Assembly (NCBI RefSeq): GCF_000143535.2 | Contig: NC_037313.1 | Location: 2,115,501 to 2,179,500, forward strand | Direction: 5' to 3' | Length of the DNA stretch: 64,000 bases | Source of the DNA: Botrytis cinerea B05.10 | Taxonomy: Eukaryota; Ascomycota; Leotiomycetes; Helotiales; Sclerotiniaceae | Part shown: positions 21,520-32,939 of the stretch, one piece after another | Layout: each line of letters begins with the position of its first letter | Position numbering within the stretch: position 1 is the first letter of the stretch | Notes under the pieces: model-generated | Databases searched by the model: none | Seen by the model: the letters and a program-made list of their open reading frames with translations, nothing else | Told to the model about the DNA's origin: nothing | Position numbers and translations under genes: made by a program

Positions 21520-23028
21520 ATGGCGACCACGGAGTTAGCACAGCAACAACAATCTCCTACAAACTCACAACAACATGGTATGAGCCACATTACAGTTCCA
21601 TTCTTGTTCCCAACCGCACAGTCTATTTATCACAATCATACTATTAGTTGCTTGTGCATAACACATCCTCTCGCTTTTGCCTGACTCTTATCTTCAGGTT
21701 CTCATCAACTAACCGATATGACAGACCGTTCAGATCAAGTAGGAGGACGTCGCAGGCCATTTTCAACATGGATGAAAAAGTTCACTAATTTCAAAAGTGG
21801 CTCTTCGACTGCAAATTCCAATCAAACCACTAATGGAAAACGAAATGGTCAACCAACAAAGGCGAGCTTAAAGAAACAATCTCCTTCGAAAAACAACAAC
21901 CCATATCCAGAATCTGGTCGCATGAATGGTACCGCGGCAGCGCCGGCCTCTCGCGATCGTCACTTGTCATTCTCAACCGTACCAACCGGTAACTCGGTCA
22001 GCACCTCATCGTTGGAAAGAAGTAGAAGATCAACTCGATATTCCGAGGATGGACAGCCACCGCCAACAATTGGAAACAAATCAGTAGCTCCGACAACGGG
22101 CGAGGAACACGATGTTGCAAGATCAGACATTGCGGCATCCCATGCGCCATCTTCAGGCGAAGCTACAAATGGTACAATAGGATGCGGGGTTAGCACTGGT
22201 AGAGGAGCTGATAGCACATTTTCTTCTCCGGCACCCTCTGTCAGATCTTTGACTACAACTCTTACAACGATTCATTCTGCTGGAGCTCCCGGTACTACTG
22301 TTTCGCACAATCATGCCTCGAATAACACGCAAGGCATTCAATTCACACACCAATTTCCCACCTCTCCACCAGCCACAGCCTTACCCGCACATTTGGCCCC
22401 ACAAGGTAGTGGAGGTCACCCTGCAACATACAATACAGCCACAGCAAACAATCTCCTCACAGATAACGCATCTATCTTGACTTTGGCTTCATCTTCTAAA
22501 CGCAGACGCAGGCGATCTATGGATACTGATGCATCTGTTCGTGCTTTGGCGCCATCTTCGGTCTTTGGTGGCAGTCGTGAAAGTCTACCATTGAGTGTAT
22601 TGAGTGCTACAATTGACGGTTCCACAATCACATCTCCAACTGGTCTATATCAACCACGTCCCATCGCCAATGAGAGAGCTAGTATTTACTCTTCGACAGG
22701 CGTGGCTCCGGCTTTACCGAGTGAAAGGAATAGCTATTACGCGAACAAACAATCTTTAGCAAATGATGGTGGAAGCGTGAAGAGTGGGTTATTGGGCCAT
22801 GGCAGGACAGACAGTATCTCTGGAAGTATCGGTGGCATGGCTGCTCCAGGAAGCCCACTAGCTAGCCCACGCGATCCTACAGGCTCTACCGGAAGATTAA
22901 GTCGAAGTAATTCGGGCTGGGGTGAAAATGGTGAACTTGTGGTCACGGATACTACGCACACTCTAGACGAAGAAGATACAAAAGACAAAATTGTGAAGGA
23001 GGAATTGGAAGAAGAGAGCGTCAAGTAG
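21520..23028 (+). CDS. Conserved-looking Ser/Thr-rich low-complexity protein
   Basis: Exons 21520-21577 and 21698-23028 flank a 120 bp GTATGA...CAG intron and give 462 aa. Exon 1 is short and Gln-rich (MATTELAQQQQS). The segment GRRRPFSTWMKKFTNFKS right after the splice is basic and amphipathic and looks like the one conserved patch. The rest is Ser/Thr/Pro/Gly-rich and probably disordered, with a basic SSKRRRRRSMD near residue 285 and an acidic C-terminus. Proteins with this RRPFSTWM patch occur in many ascomycetes and are sometimes labelled as polycystin-like channels, but I see no membrane segments and do not support that label. Function unknown; an adaptor or phosphoprotein is possible. 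Confidence 0.75.
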
Positions 23029-24732
23029 TTTTTCATAAGGCTGGGTACCTGGAGCGTAGGGAATTTGAGGGTGAGCGATGTTTCAAAATATGAAGATGGA
23101 TTTAAGGATGGAAAGAAATACGGAGAATGGACATCGAGGAAGATGTAGGTTGGTGTTTGGGTTCTGTGGTTTACGGTTTATGCACCAAAGATACCCGATA
23201 ATTTTTCATCGAACTTCTAGGTTCTTAATTCCCAAATGTTTCAGTTTGCTGCTTTCGAGAATGCTCATAGGGATGATTGTGTAATCATCGGATGGTTCTG
23301 AAACATGAAATATGGTCTGAAGTTTTCCATCTGAAGTAATCTCACATGGGATTATTTATAATCCATTACAATTGATAACATCAGACAATTTCATTGAAAT
23401 TTCAATACGCATCTGCAAACTCAAGTTCAGTAAAAATGGAACATAAATCCTACCATCCAAAGTGTCTGAGACGTGTTGAGAGCTAGTCCGCACCAGACAA
23501 ATTCTCTGCATATTGAAAAGATGGATGAAAAGTATGTTTCGGATGCTCATATCGAATACCTATAGCATTCAGAGACTTGATTTCGTTCCTCCTCGTGTCT
23601 TTATAAGAAGGGGCCAACGAAGGCGTCTGGGTTAGAAAGGAATACTGATATTACTCTCTCTCCTCTTCGTCACTTGTTACAAGTAAGAATGCCAAGCGAT
23701 TGCTTACTCATGCTCACATATATCCACGTGACACACTGTTGAGCATGTGTTTTCGTTTCAAGCACCAAGGATCGTGCCAAAAATACCTTTGCAGTGCAGA
23801 TGCTTTCTCTTGGAATTTCTTTATGTGAAATTTACGTGATAGATTCATGTTCAATGTATACGGCATCTAGAACCGCTTGACCTCGGCTTCGCTTCTACCT
23901 GGCTGTTCAGAGTTCCTGTCGGTTATATGAAAGAGGATGAATACTAAGAACATGGAATATACATGTTGCGCGTTTGTCTACGCGTACACTACCTAGCTGT
24001 GCAGTGCAGAGACGTAAATAGCCTATTTCGGGTCAAGCACGACTTTTTTCGCTCCAAAAAGAAGTGCCGAGATCAGAGGGTAAACATCCGAAATGTCCGA
24101 GCTGTCTGGGAACATGTTTTGGTTAACAGCATGCTTATATGCCATTAATAAACAAGCTTTTGCGTAAGGAAGCTTGACTTTAAGACGAAGGAGACAAATT
24201 ATCGCCAGCCAACTTGAGGAAATCAAGTGTTTTGATATGCAGGTGGTTCAGAGCCTTCTTTGCAAGTTCAACGTGTGTTCTGGAATTCAATGCATGGAAG
24301 TACTAAGCCGACTGGTATTCTGCTGCAATCAATCCGCTTTTACTGGATGAACCAACTGCTCTAGCTCAATACCACCGCATCTAAGCGTCATCCAGGGCTT
24401 TGAGAATATATGGAGCATGAAGGTGGCGGTAGACAAGTGCCGAAGCTTGAAACGTATTTCAACGATATTAATAATTTATGAGCCCCTTATTAATATCTTA
24501 AGCCATGCGTAAAGGCTCAGATGCTGCCTTGTGCGCAGATACGAAGCTTGATCTGGCAGGAGTCTATAGCAACCCTTTTTTCTCTCGGGACCGAAAAATA
24601 CGTAGGGCGCGCACCAGTGGGTAGGTAGCTTCATTTATGATTTTTTCCAAGTGAACATATTAAGGAACATGTTTCGTTCTCATAGGAAGTTTTCTCCTTA
24701 CTCACTTCTCTCTAATTTACATTCTTTTTACA
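23029..24732. other. Gene-free interval before the carboxylesterase
   Basis: About 1.7 kb holding 3' and 5' flanks only. CCACGTG at 23724-23730 and CCTCGG at 23881-23886 are present by inspection; their use is unknown. No open frame has recognisable content. Confidence 0.45.
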
Positions 24733-26343
24733 ATGAAGCAATTTACTTCTCAAGTCCTTGGGGCTGCCGCTCTCGCTCATGGTGCCTCAGCACAACTTTA
24801 CAACCAAGTAATTCAAACCAACTACGGACCTGTTCAAGGTATTCCTGCCTTTAACTCTTCCCCAAATGGCAACATTTCAAACTGGGAGGATATCACCGTA
24901 TGGAAGGGTATTCCATATGGTGCCGATACCTCTGGCGAGAACCGATGGACGGCTCCAAAGAATGCAACACCTTGGAATACCACTCTTCAAGCCAGTAAGA
25001 TGGGTCCAATTTGCGGACCAGGTAACCCATCTACAACTGGTGGAACTGTTAGCGAAGACTGTTTGAACCTCAATATTTGGTCTAATGGTAACTCTACCGA
25101 CGCCAAGCTTCCAGTTGTCTTTTGGTCATTCCCTGCAGGTGGTGCTGCCGATCAACCTTTGTTCGACGGTGCCGGAATGGCGTCTCAAGGCATTGTGTTT
25201 GTCAATTACAACTACCGTATTAGTGCTCTTGGTTGGCTTTCAACCCCAGAGCTTTCGGAGGAAATGTACAAAGCTACTGGATCTAACAGTTCCGGAAATT
25301 GGGGTCAGCTTGATCAAATCCACGCTTTGAAATGGGTGCATGCCAACATCGCTGCATTCGGTGGTGATCCAGACCATATCACCGTCATGGGCCAATCCGC
25401 TGGCTCAGCTGCTGTCTACCACTTCGTCAACAGTCCATTGACAAAGGGGCTCATTGTCGGAGCCATCGCCGAGTCAGGAACCCGTGATCCATACGATCCT
25501 GAGGCCCTTACTCTTGCTGAGAATTATCGCAACCAGTCTTATGCTCTCGAGTCTGGCTTAGCATATATGGCATCCAAGAATGTTAGCACCATTGCTGAGA
25601 TGCGAGCTCTCCCTCTCGCCGATCTCGAAGAACCTCTCTTCGGATCCACTTTCTCCGACAACTTCGGCAATGTTCTTGATGGCTATGCTATCCCCGCCAA
25701 ATACATTGAGACACTTGCCACTGGCCCAGCAAACGATGTTCCATACATCACTGGAAACACCAAAGATGAATCCGGAGCAGCTACAAGCACTAATCTCACA
25801 GTTGCCGAGTATGAGGCCGAAATCGAAGCACAATACGGTGCTTACAATCTCTCATCCACATTCTTGGAACTTTACCCAGCTTCAAACACCACTCAAGCAA
25901 GTATGGCGTATAATGCTCATTGGCGCGATACTTCTCGTGTCTCCAGTTGGTCTTTCGCCAACCGCTGGTCTGTTAAGTCTAAGTCACCTTTCTGGACATA
26001 CTACTGGGATCATGCTCCTCCAGGACAAGATCAAGGCGCTTACCATGAGTCTGAAATCAACTATGTTCTTAACAATCTGTACGGAACCGACAAGCCATGG
26101 GAAGCTGTTGATTTCGAAATTGCGCTCAAGATGAACGGATACTGGGCGAACTTCGCAAAAACTTTGAACCCTAACAACGGAGGCTCTTACAGAGGAAATG
26201 GAACCTTGCCACAATGGAATGCCAATTCCAAGACGGACATGGTGACTATGGAAGTTGGAGATGGATTTGGAGAGGTTCCTATTGGCAGTGCAGACCAAGT
26301 TGCTGCTATTACCAAGTACTTTTCCTTCCAAAACCCTGTTTAG
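24733..26343 (+). CDS. Secreted type-B carboxylesterase/lipase
   Basis: An intronless 536 aa frame. A signal peptide (MKQFTSQVLGAAALAHGASA) ends near A20. The alpha/beta-hydrolase type-B signature is clear: SEDCLNLNIW, the nucleophile elbow GQSAG with S222, acid E346 in NTKDES, and H438 in GAYHESE. These enzymes hydrolyse carboxylic esters of lipids, xenobiotics or plant compounds outside the cell. The oxyanion loop, usually HGGG, reads FPAGGAAD (about residues 133-140), so the His is replaced by Pro. Many N-glycosylation sequons (NxS/T) support secretion. Substrate cannot be told from sequence. Confidence 0.9.
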   Translation: MKQFTSQVLGAAALAHGASAQLYNQVIQTNYGPVQGIPAFNSSPNGNISNWEDITVWKGIPYGADTSGENRWTAPKNATPWNTTLQASKMGPICGPGNPSTTGGTVSEDCLNLNIWSNGNSTDAKLPVVFWSFPAGGAADQPLFDGAGMASQGIVFVNYNYRISALGWLSTPELSEEMYKATGSNSSGNWGQLDQIHALKWVHANIAAFGGDPDHITVMGQSAGSAAVYHFVNSPLTKGLIVGAIAESGTRDPYDPEALTLAENYRNQSYALESGLAYMASKNVSTIAEMRALPLADLEEPLFGSTFSDNFGNVLDGYAIPAKYIETLATGPANDVPYITGNTKDESGAATSTNLTVAEYEAEIEAQYGAYNLSSTFLELYPASNTTQASMAYNAHWRDTSRVSSWSFANRWSVKSKSPFWTYYWDHAPPGQDQGAYHESEINYVLNNLYGTDKPWEAVDFEIALKMNGYWANFAKTLNPNNGGSYRGNGTLPQWNANSKTDMVTMEVGDGFGEVPIGSADQVAAITKYFSFQNPV

Positions 26344-26906
26344 ATGATGTATGATTATTTATGTGTTGGGTGATCTAATTGGATCTTTACTCAATACTTT
26401 CTGTATATATATTCATTAAAAAAGCAAAAGCACTCAGCGAATGAGCGATTCATTCTTGTTTATATATAGCATTCAATTCAAGTCAACATGAGATACGATT
26501 GTACTCATGTATCTTAATCGCTGTTCATCTTCCGTTGCTGTATTGATTCTTCAAGTACGAGTTTTCCCACTTGCCACCCGCCGAACAAATATTTCATTCG
26601 CAGTTCCATCCAAATCCTCTGACTAATAATTTTATCTCAACAGACATCGGCGTTTTAATCTCACAATCGAAATTTCAACTGCACCGTATTGAAATATTGT
26701 TATGCGATAGGAGATCTCGAATCCTGTCATTCCAGCTGCGGAATTCATTTTTTCCCCACAGACTTAACACATTCCTCGCATCTATCACTATTGAATTCTC
26801 TCCTTCCCTTTCTCCTACTAAAATTACCATTAACAATATCAATGCTTCTCATCTTATATTTCTGACAATAAAGATTGATTTTCGTGTCCCCCAAAGAACG
26901 CCAAAA
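26344..26906. other. Intergenic before the mannosyltransferase
   Basis: AT- and pyrimidine-rich flank. The reading frame upstream of 26907 stays open to 26571 but is pyrimidine-rich leader-like sequence; the ATG at 26907 is preferred because the membrane anchor begins there. Confidence 0.45.
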
Positions 26907-28934
26907 ATGATATCTCTCCACTATCACCGTATCCTCCTTCTATTCTTCCTATTCTCCCTCTCCCTCATCCTTCTCCTCCATCTAACACATCCCCATTCAC
27001 TAAATTTCAACCTCAATCTCAATCCACTTTCCCTCTCCACCACCCCATTCAAAAAACAAAAATACATCACCAAAGAAGGAAAACCCATCACTCAGCAAAA
27101 TGTAATCGAGCTACGGGCGCAAATCAAAGAGGGAAAATATCCAGCTCTGAAAAAATTACTCCAAGATGGGGTTTTAGGGGTTGGAGTTGGAGGTGGAGAA
27201 AAAGATGGAGAGTCTTCTTCTGGAAAGGGAGCAGAAAAAATTATTCATCAGGTGTGGCATAATTGGGAAGGAGGATTTGGACGGAGAGTTGAGAGACGTG
27301 GGGGTGGGAAAGTGGAAGGGAAAGGAAAAGGAGGAGAAGAGGAGAATGGGATAGGGAAGGGGAAAATTTCTATTGCAGAAGATAAAGAGGGGTGGGAAGC
27401 TACGGGGGGCGATGGAGAAATTCCTCGTGAATGGGATGAGAGGAGACGGCACTGTAGAGGGATTAATGGCCAGAGTGGGTGGAAATATGTTGTGTGTATC
27501 TCTCTCTCCTCTTTTCTTCTCTTCCCTTTCATTCTATTCTATTATCTTACTTCAGCTGCATCTTTCCTCTATCAAAGTACCAGAGAGAAAGATAAGACGA
27601 AGGAAAATAAACTAATCTCCCAATCCAGCTCTGGACATCCGAAAAATCCCTCTCCCTCATCAAAATCCACTACCCATCCTTCCTCCAAACATACATATCC
27701 TATCCCACGCACTCCCAACGCGTCGACGCGTTAAAATATCTTCTCCTGCATAAATACGGAGGGGTCGTTATGGACCTCGATACGATCTGTTTGCGATCTC
27801 TCGATCCGCTTTTGATGCTCGGATTGTTCGTTTTAAGTGAACCGACATCTGTATCTGCATCTTTATCTGCGTCTTCGTTCTCGGCGGGGAATCATGGAGG
27901 GGATGGGAAGGGAATGGGATCGCTGGAAATGAGGATTATGGGCGCGCAGAAAAATCATGGGTTTGTGGTTGAGTTGGTGGATGTGTTGATGGGGTATAAT
28001 GCGCCTGGGGTTGAAGGAGACAGAGACGGTAATAGGGGGGTGGAAAAATTAAGTTTGGAGGAGAAGCGGATGAAGGGAGAGAGGGTGATGAGGGGTCGGA
28101 GAGAGGTTTTTGGAGAGGTGTGGGATGCGTATCATAGGAGGATTGAGGAGGGAATTCTGGACGTGGATGTGGGTGCTAGTACTAACTCGTCTGCAAGAAT
28201 GAGTGATGAGAGAGAGGAAGAATATCGAGAAGAAATGGGATTGGTGGATAGTGTAGGATGGAGAGTCAGTGTGTTGCGTCAGGGAGAAGGTGCTGGGAGG
28301 GGATTTTTCGGTAAGTGGTTAAATCTTGCAGATTCATCTTGTTGTGCAGCCGCGAGTGTCGCTTGAGTCATCGCATCGACTCACAAATTCGCAACTCAGT
28401 CTTGAATCCTGAATGAGCTAGATCATTTATTCCAACCATGAAGCAGATACTACCACATCTGCATCCCCATTTCTCCACAATTCACATCCCACCAAAAAAA
28501 GACTAACCATCCCAGGTCCGCACAAACCCATCTCCAAATCCCGCTCGATAATAAAACCCCAGTCACAAATATCCCACACCTCTCCTACCTATCTTCTCCT
28601 TCCTCTTCTACTCCTCATCTCTCTTTCCATTCTCATAATATTAATTTTCCTCTTCCGTCATCGCCCAAAAACAGGGAAACAACCCTCTTTTTGCCGCGTG
28701 TCGAGCAGTTACGAGAGGGGAAGACGGAGGGAGAGAGTACTGAGAGGTGTGGGTTTGAACGGGGGAAGTGTTGGATATTTGGTTAATGGGTATGGAGCTA
28801 GTGGGTATGGGGAAGAGGTTATGGAGAGGGTGGAGGAGAAGGCGAGGGGTTTGGTGATTAGAGATGGGAATTTGGATGTGGGTGGCGATACCTATGGAAG
28901 GAAGGAGGGGGAGATAATAAGGGAAGGGGTGTGA
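26907..28934 (+). CDS. SUR1/CSG1-like inositolphosphoceramide mannosyltransferase
   Basis: Three exons, 26907-27491, 27629-28310 and 28516-28934, give 561 aa. These enzymes add mannose from GDP-mannose to inositolphosphorylceramide in the Golgi. An N-terminal anchor (ILLLFFLFSLSLILLL) is followed by the family start IIHQVWHNW. GWKYV/LWTSEKS and YPSFLQTY are assembled over intron 1. The core is RVDALKYLLLHKYGGVVMDLDT, in which the DXD metal/nucleotide-sugar motif is D244-L-D246. Exon 3 encodes a second hydrophobic segment (YLLLPLLLLISLSILII) and a basic tail. Gly/Glu/Lys-rich low-complexity inserts separate the blocks (about residues 90-170), unusual for the family. Intron 2 (205 bp) is the least certain boundary. 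Confidence 0.78.
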
Positions 28935-29614
28935 GGTATAGTGTTTCTTTTCTTATGGGGAATCAGGGAGGATGAGGTATTATGATATTTGCTATGGGTA
29001 CGATTGAATTTTTATCTGATATAAACTGCGATATCCAGTGAAGTAGTGCTTTAATGTGTATTCATGGAGAGATTAGGATTGAATTATAAGCGAAACTAAG
29101 TCTTTTGCCCATGGTAACTCTTGTTTGTATTGGCAGTCTCATGTAATTGTATCCAGAGGATGAGTAATATCCAGACATCTCTGCAAGCTGATTATCTACA
29201 TTTGATCAAATATGTGTATTTAATATCAGCTTGCCAAATTTTCGTGAACATAGTACTTTAATTATCAGAGTTAAATCGGACAAGATTGCGGGAGATGAGA
29301 TGTGAGAAAGCAAGTGGTACGGACAAAGATAGATTGAACAGAACGATATCTTGACAGGTGATGTTGGATATTGGGCTTAAGAAATGTGAGATTCATGTCT
29401 GATTTCACCCCAAGGTGAAAAAATTGTGTGATCGTACGCGAAGATGGACAGAGATGGGCTTTTATTGATGTTCTGATTTGAATCTATATTTTTGATGTAA
29501 TCTTTCAAGTCATCTTTCGGTCTGTCTTATGGCCCGAAAACTTTTGGTCTCTGTGTAGTTTGCCCTTTTTGTTTGCAATGTCGAAAAAATGGATTTAAAC
29601 TACTACTACTACCC
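28935..29614. other. Convergent 3' interval
   Basis: 3' flanks of the rightward mannosyltransferase and the leftward regulator gene. Nothing recognisable. Confidence 0.45.
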
Positions 29615-31261
29615 TTAAGCGTTTGAACCTTGAAATGTCCATGGCATATTAGTCATTGCGAATTGTTCGTCAATATCTTCCAGTCCAGGTACACCCGCAA
29701 GAAGTGATTCTAGCCACGAATCACCATACCCAATATCCTGCAGCGCTTGACTAGTACTTCTGTCTATTGTAGGGTCAGCGGATGGTGATGGATCGGCCTT
29801 CATGACTTCACTAAGCATCTTTGCATCATCCTCTTTCTTCTTTTGAGAAAGAAAAACTAGCAATCGAGCAGTTTTATATGCTTCTCTCATGACACTCGTA
29901 TCATAAGCCGCTGATACCTCCCCAAGAGTTTTCATTGCATCTCCCAGTCTCGATAATGAACCTCGGCTATCGATAGCGAGGAGTGTACAAATAATTTGGA
30001 AGGGTACGTTAGCCATGTGATGCCAAGGACAGTTTGTTCGGACCATTTCTCTGGCACAACGTAAGCTTTTACTCATTAGTGTGAGAGCTCGATCTAAAAG
30101 TTCCGGAGAGACAGTAAGATTCAAAGCGCGGAGACGGCGGTAGATGCAAAGCATGAGATTACACTGGCCCATTACTGATGGCGGTTGTATGTGGCTGCTA
30201 TCCAAGACTTGCACGAATGCAGACTCGAGATTTGATGCATTTTGTTGATTACTTGGATCCAAAGCTTCGGACATGGGCAATAAGCTAAGAAGCTCTTTCG
30301 TTGAATCTTGGTGATTCAGATATGGGAGCACCGAGGGCACTCCTCCTTGGAGCACGACCCTAGACCGGCCGAGATCGAAGGAGATCCAAGTATTCAGATG
30401 TTGTGCTACACCCAATAACCTCCATCGTAACTCTGAATTGCTGTCTGCTACTGATTGTATCGAAGAATCATCTGTGGGAGTTGGGATATGAAGACCTGCT
30501 GCTTCAATCATGTGCATCAACGTACAACTAGACATCCATGCGACATGAGGTGATGCTGTCATACGCAGATAAACAACTCTAAGAAGTTGTCCCGTGATTG
30601 TCTCTATTGTTGGTGTTTCTCCGGAATACTCATCTAGAATTGACCGCGCAGAATCAACAAGCTGCAGTTCTAAGGAAGGTGCAACCCGATTAGAAAAAAG
30701 ACTTCCAAGCGCGGTCACCCCAAACAAGATTGCATCGAATGGCTTTCTTTCGTTCTTGACAAGTTGCCGAACCTTCCATCGTTGAAAGAATTTTGCTCGA
30801 TCAATGAAATTGTAACAAATGTCCACCTTTTCGAAATAGAACGCAGACAATTCATCCACGATGCCCGTGCTCGATATATCTTCCGTTGATAATGTCGAAA
30901 CCCGCTTAGATCTGGAAGTACTATACCTCTCTCCGATGTTCCAAGAGAATAAATGTAATCTCGGTGCATTCTGAGGGTCAATTTTCAACGCCAATTGCCT
31001 GGCAAAGTTTGCACCGGAATTCGCTTCTAATGACGGAGGAGGTAAGGGGTCTGCTTTTGCGGAAGCTGATAATGACAACGACGATTGCTCATGGTTGTGT
31101 CTAGCTTTTTTGCTATGCCCGGAATGGCTTTTGTAATAACACTCGTATTCGAATCGGAGACAGGAATCACATGGTTGGCCGCCGTCGCATCTTCTTTTGC
31201 GGTCGCGACAAGGTTCGCAGGCTATTCGAGAGCGTTTACGTTTCAATGGTGACTCTGACAT
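29615..31261 (-). CDS. Zn2Cys6 transcription factor
   Basis: 548 aa counted from the ATG at 31261, chosen because the binuclear cluster begins right after it; the frame continues 28 codons upstream to 31345. Six cysteines C15, C18, C25, C31, C34 and C41 have the C-x2-C-x6-C-x5-C-x2-C-x6-C spacing of the GAL4-type DNA-binding domain, flanked by basic KRKRSR and RDRKRR. The middle region (about residues 130-420) has the helical pattern of the fungal transcription factor homology domain, including RMTASPHVAWMSSC and LHMIEAAGLH-like helices. The C-terminus is acidic. It is nuclear by family. The same-strand MFS transporter ends 376 bp away, so it is a plausible target (inference). Confidence 0.85.
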   Translation of the reverse strand: MSESPLKRKRSRIACEPCRDRKRRCDGGQPCDSCLRFEYECYYKSHSGHSKKARHNHEQSSLSLSASAKADPLPPPSLEANSGANFARQLALKIDPQNAPRLHLFSWNIGERYSTSRSKRVSTLSTEDISSTGIVDELSAFYFEKVDICYNFIDRAKFFQRWKVRQLVKNERKPFDAILFGVTALGSLFSNRVAPSLELQLVDSARSILDEYSGETPTIETITGQLLRVVYLRMTASPHVAWMSSCTLMHMIEAAGLHIPTPTDDSSIQSVADSNSELRWRLLGVAQHLNTWISFDLGRSRVVLQGGVPSVLPYLNHQDSTKELLSLLPMSEALDPSNQQNASNLESAFVQVLDSSHIQPPSVMGQCNLMLCIYRRLRALNLTVSPELLDRALTLMSKSLRCAREMVRTNCPWHHMANVPFQIICTLLAIDSRGSLSRLGDAMKTLGEVSAAYDTSVMREAYKTARLLVFLSQKKKEDDAKMLSEVMKADPSPSADPTIDRSTSQALQDIGYGDSWLESLLAGVPGLEDIDEQFAMTNMPWTFQGSNA

Positions 31262-31637
31262 GGCAACGAAGGGTTCTTTTAACAAAGAGAAGAAAATAAC
31301 TGAAATAAAACGACAAAATTTTTCCTTACCTTCTTGAGTGATCACATTTCATGGGCCCATTTCATGTTCTGACATGGCAGAGCTATGGTGGAGACGATTT
31401 GCTGCATGTGCATTACGTAATTTCGCAGCGGCTGTTGGTTAATCCTCGGCCTTCACTGAAACTTCGTTTATCACTTGTTCGACGAATCTTACAACAGAGC
31501 AACAATTCAGATCTATCAATCTTCTAGATGATCCTATTCTAGCTATTTCTTGCCTTATGGGAATCTCATCTATTGTTCTTTATCCTAGAACGAGTCTTAA
31601 TTCAAGATGCTAAAATCATTCATTTACCCTAGGAGAC
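31262..31637. promoter_or_regulatory. Spacer between MFS 3' end and regulator start
   Basis: 376 bp serving as promoter of the leftward regulator. CCTCGG occurs at 31444-31449. No gene. Confidence 0.35.
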
Positions 31638-32939
31638 CTAGATCTTCACCCAACCCCATCCAGCCTTTGATACCCTCGAAGCTGCAAGACACAGTACACT
31701 AAGCGCAATCGATGTTCCTGCAAAGATCTGCGCATAAAGATAACTTCCCCCTCCAGCCTGAATCAACGCGCCGGAGATAGGTGGACCAGTCAAACACGCA
31801 AAGCCAACAACACTCAAAATCATGCCCAACCTCACCCCAGTTTTCTCAGGATCCGTCGTCAAAGTTGTAGCAGTGGCTGGAAAAAGCGCCTGCAAGGCAG
31901 CTGCAATAAATCCATATATGATAGCAAATGCATACATTCCATGTATTGAATCAACGGCTGCCCAGCAATAGATTAAAAGGCATGCTGCAAAACTCAACGG
32001 GGTGACGATGTTGAACGGTCCAGTGATCCGGTCTCCGATGAGGTTTGGGATAATGCGTCCGGCGATTCCAATCCCATTTAGAATCATCAGGAGACTGACG
32101 GAAGTTTCAGTCGTAGCGCCCAAGCGGTCGCGAGCGAATGTTCCCAAATAGAAAAAAGCGAAATACAGTCCCCAGAAACTGAGGAACATCCCCATGGTAA
32201 AGAAAGTATATGCAGATTCCTTGAACGCTGTCCATTCAACAAAAGCACCCGCTGTGTAAGGAGGTAATCTTGGCTTAAAGAGTAAAATTGATGGGACATG
32301 AGCTGCCAACATAATAAACCCTACAATCCTCAAAGTCCACGCGAATCCAACTTCTCCAAGTAACACATGCACAGCAGCCGGATACACTAAACCTCCACTT
32401 GCTCCCCCCGCCGCTGCAATGCCCACAGCAAACGTCCTGTTCTTCTCAAAATACGTAGACAAAACCGACAGAGCAGGACAAAACGTCAATCCATTCCCTA
32501 AACCAACACAGACCCCATGAGCAAGAAATACTTGCCAGTAGTTCCTGCATAAAGATGTCATAAAGACACCCAGTAATTGCAGGAACACACCAATCCTGAA
32601 AACGAGATGGAAATGACCAGCATCCGACGCTCGACCCCCTATCACTCCGACGAATAACAGGAGAAATACTTGAACGCTACCGATCCAGGCGATGGATGAG
32701 GAAGATTGAGACAGGCTGACGGTGTAGTATTGTTGAAAAATCCCAAAGCTGTTTGCGAAACCCCAGCTATTGAAGAAGACGAGGTGCATAAGAAGAACGT
32801 GCAGCCAAGCTGTGAATCCCCCATCCGGAGGGGGGCCGGGATTTGTTGAATTGGGGCTTGGGGTTTGGGAATGGGAATCGTCATCGGTATTGGTGTTTGA
32901 GAATTGAGCACCATGCGTTTGCTTTTCGTGGTCATTCAT
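31638..32939 (-). CDS. MFS transporter, monocarboxylate (MCT/SLC16-like) type
   Basis: 433 aa, intronless. A hydrophilic N-terminal tail of about 40 residues is followed by PPPDGGFTAWLHVL, the classical MCT entry motif (D-G-G-x-x-A-W). Hydrophobicity shows about twelve membrane helices; the loop GGRASDAG between helices 2 and 3 matches the MFS loop signature. Fungal members carry monocarboxylates, riboflavin or secondary metabolites across the plasma membrane, so the substrate stays open. It lies in tandem with the Zn2Cys6 regulator at 29615-31261. Confidence 0.87.
   Translation of the reverse strand: MNDHEKQTHGAQFSNTNTDDDSHSQTPSPNSTNPGPPPDGGFTAWLHVLLMHLVFFNSWGFANSFGIFQQYYTVSLSQSSSSIAWIGSVQVFLLLFVGVIGGRASDAGHFHLVFRIGVFLQLLGVFMTSLCRNYWQVFLAHGVCVGLGNGLTFCPALSVLSTYFEKNRTFAVGIAAAGGASGGLVYPAAVHVLLGEVGFAWTLRIVGFIMLAAHVPSILLFKPRLPPYTAGAFVEWTAFKESAYTFFTMGMFLSFWGLYFAFFYLGTFARDRLGATTETSVSLLMILNGIGIAGRIIPNLIGDRITGPFNIVTPLSFAACLLIYCWAAVDSIHGMYAFAIIYGFIAAALQALFPATATTLTTDPEKTGVRLGMILSVVGFACLTGPPISGALIQAGGGSYLYAQIFAGTSIALSVLCLAASRVSKAGWGWVKI

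Noticed and set aside
21718..23028. Polycystin-like channel label for the Ser/Thr-rich protein
   Set aside because: No membrane segments are visible; the label would rest on annotation habit rather than sequence.
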